Source: an uncultured Clostridia bacterium
GTDB taxonomy: Bacteria; Bacillota; Clostridia; Oscillospirales; CAG-272
NCBI GenBank assembly: GCA_937894775.1
Contig: CALAXC010000320.1
Location: forward strand, 1-51,480
Length of the DNA stretch: 51,480 bases
Direction: 5' to 3'
Shown: piece after piece, positions 1 to 7,333 of the stretch
Layout of the letters: each line of letters opens with the position of its first letter
How positions within the stretch are numbered: the stretch's first letter is position 1
Translations under genes and position numbers: made by a program
Notes under the pieces: generated by a model
What the model saw: only the letters and a program-made list of their open reading frames with translations
Database searches by the model: none
Told to the model about the DNA's origin: nothing

Positions 1-192
1 GGTGTTTCAATAGAACAACTTTATATTGCAAAATCAGGGGAAAAAACTTTAGGAGTTGTAGTTCAAGCAACAGGAAATACTTACGACAAAGCTACAATTC
101 TTGTGGGAATAAATGCTGACAAAGTAATTACAGGCATCAATTTCCTTGCAATTTCAGATACTGCACCCGAGGAAGACACAGCAAAAGTTTAA
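1..192 (+). CDS. FMN-binding domain protein, C-terminal fragment
   Basis: This frame is open from the window edge to a TAA at 190-192, giving 63 residues. The pattern (YDKATILVGINADKVITGINF, then a DTAP turn) resembles the end of FMN-binding domains of the RnfG/NqrC type, where a glycine-rich strand pair is followed by an ETPG-like turn. Here the usual TPGLG stretch is replaced by DTAPEEDTAKV and the protein stops, so the downstream flavin-attachment threonine motif of RnfG-like proteins is absent. It may be a short variant or a degraded copy. The 5' part lies outside the window, and a strong terminator follows immediately. Confidence 0.5.
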   Translation, partial: GVSIEQLYIAKSGEKTLGVVVQATGNTYDKATILVGINADKVITGINFLAISDTAPEEDTAKV

Positions 193-200
193 ATAAGAAG

Positions 201-239
201 CCCGACTCTGTGCCTTATATAAGGCTGAGTCGGGTTTTT
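201..239 (+). terminator. Rho-independent terminator of the FMN-binding gene
   Basis: CCCGACTC (201-208) pairs with GAGTCGGG (227-234). A second inner palindrome (GCCTTATATAAGGC) extends the stem, and TTTTT follows. It ends plus-strand transcription 9 bases after the stop codon. Confidence 0.85.
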
Positions 240-241
240 GA

Positions 242-886
242 TTACACTTTTCCGTTCCACTCATTAAGGAACTCATCAACAAAGCTTCTCATAAAGCTGT
301 CCCTTTTCTCCGCAATTTCCTTAGCTGTTTGTGTATTCATAAGATTTTTCAGCAAAAACAGCTTTTCATAGAAATGATTAAGAGAGGTGGAATTGCTGTT
401 TCTGTATTCTTCCTTTGTCATATTCATTTTCGGAGGAACATCAGGATTATACATCTCTCTGTTACGGCTGCCGCCAAAGGCAAAAGCCCGTGCTATACCG
501 ATTGCACCGATGGCATCAAGTCTGTCGGCATCCTGAACACATCTGCCCTCAATACTTTCAGGTATGCTCTCCCCTGTTCCCGAAAAGGAAATCTGACCTA
601 TTATTCTGCAAACCTTATCTGCAACAGCGTCATCAACACCGTTTTCACGCATAAACCTTCGGGCATTATCTTTGTTTTCACTCGTTCCGGGCGACAGCTT
701 CGCATCGTCAACATCGTGAAGTATTGCAGAAAGAGAAACAACCGTAAGGTCTGCTCCCTCTCTCTCAGCTATACTGATTGCGGTTTTATATACCCTCTCC
801 GTATGAAAATAGTCGTGTCCGCCGAAATCGTTGCTGAATACGTTACGGGCAAATTCAAGGGCATTTTCAATTAAAGTGTTTTTCAT
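242..886 (-). CDS. HD-domain phosphohydrolase
   Basis: A 214-residue HD-superfamily metal-dependent hydrolase of the YedJ-like type. The metal-binding pattern is visible as H-x-x-R (HTERV, near residue 28), then the HD pair in AILHDVDD, then a later QDADRLDAIGAIGIARAF segment that supplies the distal aspartate and is typical of this subfamily. The longer frame opening at 982 is rejected because its extra 32 residues run through a hairpin-rich intergenic stretch. The ATG at 884-886 has a GGTGA motif a few bases upstream and starts MKNTLIENALEFA. The substrate cannot be predicted; family members act on nucleotides or phosphate esters. It is a single-gene unit. Confidence 0.85.
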   Translation of the reverse strand: MKNTLIENALEFARNVFSNDFGGHDYFHTERVYKTAISIAEREGADLTVVSLSAILHDVDDAKLSPGTSENKDNARRFMRENGVDDAVADKVCRIIGQISFSGTGESIPESIEGRCVQDADRLDAIGAIGIARAFAFGGSRNREMYNPDVPPKMNMTKEEYRNSNSTSLNHFYEKLFLLKNLMNTQTAKEIAEKRDSFMRSFVDEFLNEWNGKV

Positions 887-927
887 AATGTCACCAATTA
901 AATATACATAATATAAAAGGGAGTCTG

Positions 928-969
928 AGAGAGACACTTCGTAAAGAAGTGGTCTCTCTCGGTTTTTTA
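928..969 (+). terminator. Terminator-like hairpin upstream of the HD gene
   Basis: GAGAGAGAC (928-936) pairs with GTCTCTCTC (953-961), with an inner CTTC/GAAG pairing and a TTTTTT run at 964-969. It is oriented to stop plus-strand transcription, although no plus-strand gene lies just before it. It may instead belong to the chain of hairpins that continues to 1291. Confidence 0.5.
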
Positions 970-983
970 CTACACAAAGCAAA

Positions 984-1017
984 TGACACTTTACACATCG
1001 GGTGTGAAAGTGTCATA
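984..1017. repeat. Perfect intergenic hairpin
   Basis: ATGACACTTT (984-993) pairs with AAAGTGTCAT (1008-1017), with an inner ACAC/GTGT pairing. There is no T-run, so it is not a standard terminator. It is one member of the chain of inverted repeats that fills 928-1291. Confidence 0.7.
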
Positions 1018-1084
1018 GTGGGTTATATACTATGAAAAAGTAAATACTTGCCGAAAATAAAGGATATATTTCTCGGCAGATAAA

Positions 1085-1261
1085 GTGATATTGCAAACTA
1101 CTCGTTTGCAGTGATATTTTTACCAAAAGGTAAAAGTGATATGAAAACCTATCGGTTTTCGTGATATTATATTCGCCTTAAAACTGTCCGAGGGACAATA
1201 TCACTATGCGAAGCATAATACCACTGCGAAGCAATATAACTCGCCGTAAGGCGAATATAAC
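1085..1261. repeat. Two-sided hairpin array with GTGATAT linkers (array 1)
   Basis: The left half has GTGATAT four times (1085, 1111, 1136, 1161). Between them are three hairpins with different 7-bp arms: TGCAAAC (1092-1110), TTTTACC (1118-1135) and GAAAACC (1143-1160). The right half has the reverse-complement linker ATATCAC at 1198, ATACCAC at 1218, and ATATAAC at 1234 and 1255. Between them are smaller hairpins: TGTCC/GGACA (1185-1197), TATGC/GCATA (1205-1217), TGC/GCA (1225-1233) and TCGCC/GGCGA (1241-1254). A 14-bp perfect inverted repeat (1167-1180 with 1247-1260) encloses the right half and competes with the last hairpin. No open frame fits. It is a structural twin of the element at 49988-50163. 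Confidence 0.85.
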
Positions 1262-1262
1262 T

Positions 1263-1291
1263 GAGGCGCACTTCCTTACGGAGTGCGCCTC
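1263..1291. repeat. Strong GC-rich hairpin at the end of array 1
   Basis: GAGGCGCACT (1263-1272) pairs with AGTGCGCCTC (1282-1291). It lies just past the stop codon of the ABC permease gene and could protect or terminate that minus-strand transcript, but no T-run follows on either strand. Confidence 0.65.
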
Positions 1292-1317
1292 GAAAAGCTC
1301 TCTTTTATTATTTGTGT

Positions 1318-2589
1318 TTAGCCTACGAGACCTGAACGCTCAACACCTTCTACGAACTGCTTCTGTAAGAAGATGTACATAATGAGTATCGGTAAGAGGG
1401 AGAGCAGACAGCCTGCTTCGATCCATACCAGATAGTCGGAAGCCATACCATTTGTTTCGCCGGTGAAGTAAATCATCATCTTGGTAGCGATACCTTCGAT
1501 TTCCATAGCGATTGTATAAGGCTCATTGAAGAACATACTTGTTACGTAAGAGTCGTTCCAGTACCATACGATTGAGAAGATGAATACTGTTAAGAAGGAA
1601 GTCTTTGCGTTGGGGATCATAACCTTTACGAAGGTCTTTACAGGGCCGCAACCATCCAGGTATGCAGCGTCCTCGAGCTCCTTGGGGAGGCCTCTGAAGA
1701 ACTGTCTGAACAGAAGGATGAACACGCCTGCTCTGATACCGTTGCAGAAGAATGCCTGCATATAAAGTGCGGCAGGAGTCTGAACCAGGTTCAGTGCGCT
1801 GCCTGTTATCAGCTTGATGATACCGAAAATATCAAAAAGTCTGAACTGCATGTACAGAGGGATAAGAACTACCTGTACGGGAACGATGATCTGGAAGATA
1901 ACGATACCGAACATAAGTCCCTTGCCCTTGAACTTGAATCTTGCGAAGCCGTAACCCGTGATACCGCAGGTTACAACCTGAATTACTGAACAAAGCACGT
2001 TGATGAGAATTGTTCTGAGTAATACTTCAGGGAATTTGATAGCCTGCCATACGTCTACGAAGTTTGAGAAGATGACGTTCTTAGGAATCCACATAACTGA
2101 AGGGTCAGTCATTTCGAGCTGAGGTCTTATTGAAGTGGAAAGCATATAAAGCAGAGGATAGAGAATTACGAAGCCTAAACCGAACAGAATGAGGAAACGG
2201 AATACAGGCCATACCTTTTCAGCGATTCTTCTGCCGAAAATGTATCTGTAGTGCGCTCTTTCCTGCTTGTTGTAGTTGCGGTAATTCTTGATTATCTGCC
2301 AGTTGCTTACGTGGTAGATATTCTTAGCTTCCTTAGCCTGCTTCTTTTCTAACTTCTTTTCCTTACGTGACTGCTTACGCTCGATGGGAGTAACGCCGGA
2401 CTGAAGCTCGTCAGCGGATACGGAAGTAATTGACTTTACCGTTTCCTCTGCGGCTTCTGCCTGCTCAGCCACTTCAGCACTTGCCTCAGCTACTGCTGAA
2501 GCTTCATCTCCGGGTGTAGATGCGGCGTCATTATTAATGAGTAAATCGTCGAAAGAATCGTTGTTCTTGATTAAATCTTTTTCGCTCAC
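1318..2589 (-). CDS. Carbohydrate ABC transporter permease, MalG type, with N-terminal extension
   Basis: A 423-residue inner-membrane permease of the binding-protein-dependent sugar importer family. The conserved cytoplasmic EAA-type loop that docks the ATPase is visible as EDAAYLDGCGPVKTFVKVMI, and about six hydrophobic segments follow residue 130. Residues 1-130 form an unusual cytoplasmic extension that is first acidic and Ala/Glu-rich, then a Lys/Arg-rich stretch around residues 70-90; ordinary MalG proteins are near 280-300 residues. It is the last gene of the seven-gene minus-strand operon and lies 12 bases after its partner permease. The transported sugar is unknown. Confidence 0.9.
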   Translation of the reverse strand: MSEKDLIKNNDSFDDLLINNDAASTPGDEASAVAEASAEVAEQAEAAEETVKSITSVSADELQSGVTPIERKQSRKEKKLEKKQAKEAKNIYHVSNWQIIKNYRNYNKQERAHYRYIFGRRIAEKVWPVFRFLILFGLGFVILYPLLYMLSTSIRPQLEMTDPSVMWIPKNVIFSNFVDVWQAIKFPEVLLRTILINVLCSVIQVVTCGITGYGFARFKFKGKGLMFGIVIFQIIVPVQVVLIPLYMQFRLFDIFGIIKLITGSALNLVQTPAALYMQAFFCNGIRAGVFILLFRQFFRGLPKELEDAAYLDGCGPVKTFVKVMIPNAKTSFLTVFIFSIVWYWNDSYVTSMFFNEPYTIAMEIEGIATKMMIYFTGETNGMASDYLVWIEAGCLLSLLPILIMYIFLQKQFVEGVERSGLVG

Positions 2590-2601
2590 AACTACACCTC
2601 C

Positions 2602-3582
2602 TTAATCATTTTCATAGAATACGAACTTGGATACGATAAGTACGATAATACCAAGTGCTACTGCAACTATTGCGAAGTAAACCCACGCCATAGCCGCTGA
2701 TAAACCGTAGTTAAGCTCTCTTGACTGAGTCATAACGATTTCCATTACAGGGTTTTCAGAATCTACGAAGGTATCGATAACCGTATAGATAAGGTTTGCC
2801 AATATCATCGGGCTTATCATCGGGAAGGTTATCTTCCAGAAGGTCTCCCACGCAGACGCACCGTCTATCTGTACCGACTCATAGATAGCAGGGGAAATAG
2901 ACTGAAGACCTGCAAGGAATATAAGCATCTGTACACCCGAGCGGTTAACGATATTGAATATATCATTAATTGCTCCCGTTACGTAATTCAACATTCCGTC
3001 AGTTACCGAAATTCCCTCAAAGAGCTTTTGCATATTAACAGCATCAACTAACTGATTCGAAGCATTCTGTCCCGAACCGTCATCGATACTACCCGCATTT
3101 GTCAAGGTATCAATAGACGAGCTTGCATCGATCGCTGTCATTATACCCGTCGAAAGAATGACAGGAACGAAGAAGATTGCTCTGAATGCCGCTCTTCCCA
3201 CCATCTTCTGGTTAAGCAAAACAGCCATAAAGAGTGAGAAAAGAAGTATCATAGGAATATCAAGGATAATATCACCTACGCCCGAAAGCAATATCTGTGC
3301 AAAGTTAGAACCGTTGATAGTTGCCTTAACATCGGTAAATGCTTCAAAATAAGATATAAAAGCGTTAAACTGTTCCTGACGAACACCGTCAACTCTTACC
3401 GTATAGAAAAGGCTGGAGCGCAAGGATTCAAAAACTATCGGAAAATATACTAAAATAAATCCCAATACAAACGGAAGAATAAATATCCATCCCGCGCGTG
3501 CCTTTTTCTTTTCAAGAGAGGCGATTTTTCTTTTTTTATTTTTCTTAGTCTTTGTGTTTTTAACTTCGACTGTGTTTGTCAT
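2602..3582 (-). CDS. Sugar ABC transporter permease, MalF type
   Basis: A 326-residue permease with about six membrane segments and an EAA-type loop (ESVQIDGASAWETFWKITFP). It begins with a Lys-rich cytoplasmic head. Between two membrane segments there is a long hydrophilic insertion (about residues 150-210, Asp/Ser/Asn-rich), which would face the outside in the usual MalF topology. It probably pairs with the gene at 1318-2589, and this pair is the second permease pair of the operon. The start ATG follows a GAAAGGAGAG ribosome site. No ATPase is encoded nearby, so a shared MsmX-like ATPase elsewhere would be needed. Confidence 0.88.
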   Translation of the reverse strand: MTNTVEVKNTKTKKNKKRKIASLEKKKARAGWIFILPFVLGFILVYFPIVFESLRSSLFYTVRVDGVRQEQFNAFISYFEAFTDVKATINGSNFAQILLSGVGDIILDIPMILLFSLFMAVLLNQKMVGRAAFRAIFFVPVILSTGIMTAIDASSSIDTLTNAGSIDDGSGQNASNQLVDAVNMQKLFEGISVTDGMLNYVTGAINDIFNIVNRSGVQMLIFLAGLQSISPAIYESVQIDGASAWETFWKITFPMISPMILANLIYTVIDTFVDSENPVMEIVMTQSRELNYGLSAAMAWVYFAIVAVALGIIVLIVSKFVFYEND

Positions 3583-3598
3583 ATCAACCTCTCCTTTC

Positions 3599-6500
3599 TT
3601 ACTTAATTACGATATATCCGTAAGGAGCTACCGTATAAGATACACCGTTCACATTAACCTTAACACTGAAGTTATTAAAGTTAAGAACGAACGCTTTTCC
3701 GTTTGAATATTCCTCGTAAACTATCGAGGTTGCCGCAGCTTCATACTTATTATAAGCAGTTGCCGTCGGCGCAGGAGTTTTTTCTCCCTCAACACCTTCA
3801 TTTGTATCGCCATCTTCTGACTTTTCAGGCGCAATCTCGGGATACTTTACGTACATTTCCTCTACACCACTGCGCATTCCCTCAAGTGCTGCCGTACCAA
3901 ATGCAAAGACTGTTTCATTAGCTTTTATATCATCAAGAATATTCTTAAGCTTAGTGAGCATTTCAGGTGTATAAGCTTCATTCTTCTCAAGGAGAACGAA
4001 ATCCTTCGAGATCTCATCATAAGTCTTTATTGCGTTTGAATAGTAATCATACATCTTATCTATAGCAGATGTATAATCAGCAGCAGCAGTTTTCAATACA
4101 AGAGCAGCCTTGTCGATCTCAGCTTTAGCATCATCAACAGTCTTTTGTGCTGCGTCCGCAGCGGTCTTTGCATCATCAGCGCTCTTCTGTGCTGCTTCAT
4201 AAGTAGTCTTTGCTACCTCTGCAGCAGCCTTCTGTTCATCTGTAGCGCCTTCTATCTCCGCTGCCGCCTTAGCTGCCTCGTAAGCTGCCTTCGCATCATC
4301 GGCAAGCTTTTGAGCTGCTTCATAACTTGCTTTTGCTGTATCGCGAGCAGTTTCATTTATCTTCTGCTGTGCTAACAAAGCTTCATAAGCAGTCACTGCA
4401 TTGTTGTAAACAACCCGGGCCTCATTCATACCAAAGGTTTCGCCGTTAAAGATCTTTTCATACTCAAGCAAAGTGTTCTTTATCTGCTGGATCTTAAGGC
4501 GGAGGCTTTCTCTTTCCTCTTCTGCCGCGATCTTTTCAGCGACTATCAAAGCATCAAGCTCTGCCAATGCATCGGTATATATCTCCGAGCTATCGGGAAT
4601 TCTTATTCCGGGAATAAACTCATGCTTCTCTATAGTGCTCGTCTGAACATCCTTAAGAGCTCTGTTGATCTCGTCATATCTTTCAACAAGATCAGAAAAC
4701 CAGATATCGTATCTTATAGAATAATAAATACTTGTATCTTCATATTCTTTAAGCTGCTCTGTGTTATCGTAAGAAAGCATAAACTTAAAGCCTACACCGT
4801 TTTCAATAGCTCTGAGCATTGCATAGTCGACATTACCTTCCATATTAATAGGTGTACTTGCCGTTTCAATAAATCCATGAAGAACTATTCCAAGGAAAGG
4901 AACTGTAGCAGCAGAAGCAGAATGACGGCTTGAGTCTGTAGAAATATCAGTGATCGCATCAACATATTTCCAAGTATAAGCATTACCGCCCGATGTAATT
5001 ACTCTATTGTACATACTGTCAAAATATTTGAAAGCATCAACAGTGAATGCTTTTGAATCTTCTCTGTTGTAAGGATCGTCCTCATCAAAATCAGAGTTAA
5101 GATAGCTGCCAAGTGTAGAGACCGAAATACCCTGAGGCGAAGTCTTCAAATAAGAATCGGTAAGCTTTTCATAGAAATAACTGAATACCGAAGGCGATAT
5201 CGCCATTTCAAAATAATTTGCGGTCGTCTGCTTTGTTGCGCTATACTCACGCTTACTCGTATAGCGTCCGTTTATAGCCTTTACTGCGTGCTTGTCAAGA
5301 GAAAGTCCGTCAGTAAGGGTATCATTTGTTACAAATGCAAAATCAAAATCGGGATATACACCGAAGTTTCCGTTTGCATCGGCAAGGAGCTCGTCAAAAT
5401 CATATCCCTTCTTAACTGCGTTATCCCATTTAAGGTTTCCGGGAATAGTTGCATTTGTAAGACCGCCCTTTGCATATCCTGTAAGAATGAAGTTAATATT
5501 TGCAACACCCTTTTCGGAAAGCTCACTGTACATAGTTTTAATGTCAGCAAAGCTTGAAAGAGCTACATTTGTCTTATACGGAATAGAAAGGAACTTCTTT
5601 GTAGTTTCTATAGCACCAAAGGTTTCAATATAAAGAGGAATATCCTTCTTTACATCCTGCTCGGTAAGTTTTGTAAGAACACCGTTATCAATAAGATACT
5701 GACGGTAAGCCTTAGCCATACCTACATAGCTTGCCTCAAAGCCGCCCTTTTGAGCTACTATCTCTTTATCTGAGAGCATCGTATAACGGATCTTGAAGTT
5801 TCCCGTATATTTTCTTTCAGATACTACAGTCCACTTAACCTGACCCTGCTCAATAGTATCAAACGGACGCGGGTTTACTTCCATTTTTACCGAAGTATAA
5901 CCTTTATAATAGTTGGCAGCAAGAGTCATAAGTGATTCGCCTTCTTCAACAAAAGCAACAAATCCTCTGTCTCTCTTAGCTCCCGTTTCAGCATTTTTCT
6001 CGGTTTCTGAAATTCCAAATACAGGATAGCGTAATACTTCACTATGTGTCATACCGCTTGTAACCTTTATATTGGAATATCCGTAATCTTCACCGTAGAT
6101 CTTACCGAAAATAGTTGTATCCGCCTTAAAGTTTTCACTTGTGAAAAGCGTTCCCGATCCATCAGGGAAAAAGATATAACTTGAATTATGACTCATACCC
6201 GTTCCCATATAAGGAAGGATCGTGATATCTCTGAGACGGAACGAACTTTCATCAAAACGAATACCGTTTGCAGGAAGTCTTACCGAAAGACCCTTATCGT
6301 CAAGAGTATACTCAAGAGCTATCTTAAAGAGAGGCTCAGGCTTCTCATTAGGCGAATAATTAAGTTCAAGATGCTGCTTATCAAGCTCCTCATAGGTAAA
6401 GTCGGGAGAATATTTTCTGATCATCTTTTCTATCGTCTTACGTTCGGTATTTGTTTTACCCGTAAACACGTAGATCGGAACATTTACTATCTCTCCACCT

Positions 6501-7315
6501 ACTGTTTTCTGAAGCATAGGATACTGTGTCAACCACTGTTCAGTTACCTTTTCACTTGTAGGAGCATAAAGATTTTCAAAAAGGTTAGGATCATTCTCGA
6601 TATTAACAAGCGAATAACCCTTATAGAAATACTTAAGCTGCATCAACTCAAATTCCGAAGCGCCGCCATTCTGCGCATCAAAAATGATCTTAGAGAACGC
6701 ATAAGCATTTATTCTTTCGGGAACAAGATATCTCGAATCGGTACGTCCGATAGAATAATCTACACGGATACCGTCTTTGATATACTTAACGTTGATCTGG
6801 CTGGGCGCTACTTTTTTGCTGTCAACCTCTGCGCCCTTTACAGAGTGTGAAAAAGAATTGTATTCTTTTTCATTAGCACCGCTTAAAATATTATCATAAG
6901 TGACCAATATCTGAGAAAGCATTTCCGCCTTCTTAGCATCATCATTAATGTTTTTATTAGCGCCTACATCATAAGGATTGCTGAAAAGTATATCTCCCGT
7001 CGAGATCTTTTCAACCGCTACCTCTCCGCTGTAAGCATCAACGTAAAGACGGTAGTCCCCCTTCTGCAAGCGAAGATCCATAAGCTCAAGACGTTCTTCC
7101 TTCGTATCAACGAAATCCTTAACTTCTTTTCCGTTTTCATCGAGCTTTGTATACTCACCCGTAAGATAATTATCAAGTGCGGGTTCACTCTTTGAAGTGT
7201 TGAATTCATATACGCTATCTTCTGCGTCAGACTCTTCAGCCGAAGCTATAAAAGTAAAGGAAGCGAGAAGCATCAATACTGCCAATATAGTTGAAATTAT
7301 TCTTTTTATTACCAT
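3599..7315 (-). CDS. Large secreted DUF5696-like protein with Ala-rich coiled-coil segment
   Basis: A 1238-residue exported protein. Residues 1-26 are a signal peptide (Lys/Arg head, hydrophobic core, ASA cleavage site). The middle (about 60-900) resembles the DUF5696 family that accompanies sugar ABC importers in Paenibacillus and Clostridia. Examples are the FFPDGSG motif and a later stretch reading RYPVFGI...GFVAFVEEGES. Residues about 970-1075 are a low-complexity Ala/Lys/Asp region with repeated YEAAQK-ADDAK units, predicted as helix or coiled coil. The C-terminus is a small beta-rich tail. There is no lipobox, LPXTG or SLH motif. It lies 16 bases upstream of the second permease pair, with an AAAGGAG site. 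The function is unknown; a role in presenting substrate to the importer is inferred from position only. Confidence 0.8.
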   Translation of the reverse strand: MVIKRIISTILAVLMLLASFTFIASAEESDAEDSVYEFNTSKSEPALDNYLTGEYTKLDENGKEVKDFVDTKEERLELMDLRLQKGDYRLYVDAYSGEVAVEKISTGDILFSNPYDVGANKNINDDAKKAEMLSQILVTYDNILSGANEKEYNSFSHSVKGAEVDSKKVAPSQINVKYIKDGIRVDYSIGRTDSRYLVPERINAYAFSKIIFDAQNGGASEFELMQLKYFYKGYSLVNIENDPNLFENLYAPTSEKVTEQWLTQYPMLQKTVGGEIVNVPIYVFTGKTNTERKTIEKMIRKYSPDFTYEELDKQHLELNYSPNEKPEPLFKIALEYTLDDKGLSVRLPANGIRFDESSFRLRDITILPYMGTGMSHNSSYIFFPDGSGTLFTSENFKADTTIFGKIYGEDYGYSNIKVTSGMTHSEVLRYPVFGISETEKNAETGAKRDRGFVAFVEEGESLMTLAANYYKGYTSVKMEVNPRPFDTIEQGQVKWTVVSERKYTGNFKIRYTMLSDKEIVAQKGGFEASYVGMAKAYRQYLIDNGVLTKLTEQDVKKDIPLYIETFGAIETTKKFLSIPYKTNVALSSFADIKTMYSELSEKGVANINFILTGYAKGGLTNATIPGNLKWDNAVKKGYDFDELLADANGNFGVYPDFDFAFVTNDTLTDGLSLDKHAVKAINGRYTSKREYSATKQTTANYFEMAISPSVFSYFYEKLTDSYLKTSPQGISVSTLGSYLNSDFDEDDPYNREDSKAFTVDAFKYFDSMYNRVITSGGNAYTWKYVDAITDISTDSSRHSASAATVPFLGIVLHGFIETASTPINMEGNVDYAMLRAIENGVGFKFMLSYDNTEQLKEYEDTSIYYSIRYDIWFSDLVERYDEINRALKDVQTSTIEKHEFIPGIRIPDSSEIYTDALAELDALIVAEKIAAEEERESLRLKIQQIKNTLLEYEKIFNGETFGMNEARVVYNNAVTAYEALLAQQKINETARDTAKASYEAAQKLADDAKAAYEAAKAAAEIEGATDEQKAAAEVAKTTYEAAQKSADDAKTAADAAQKTVDDAKAEIDKAALVLKTAAADYTSAIDKMYDYYSNAIKTYDEISKDFVLLEKNEAYTPEMLTKLKNILDDIKANETVFAFGTAALEGMRSGVEEMYVKYPEIAPEKSEDGDTNEGVEGEKTPAPTATAYNKYEAAATSIVYEEYSNGKAFVLNFNNFSVKVNVNGVSYTVAPYGYIVIK

Positions 7316-7333
7316 TTTGATTTTCTCCTTTCC

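Noticed and set aside
1085..1261. CRISPR array
   Set aside because: The repeated unit is only 7 bases, changes to its reverse complement half way, and the intervals are hairpins of 13-19 bases. No cas gene is in the window.
6188..6850. 220-residue plus-strand frame inside the DUF5696-like gene
   Set aside because: It is antisense to a well-supported coding frame with a signal peptide and ribosome site; its composition is Arg/Ile-rich and it has no upstream signal.
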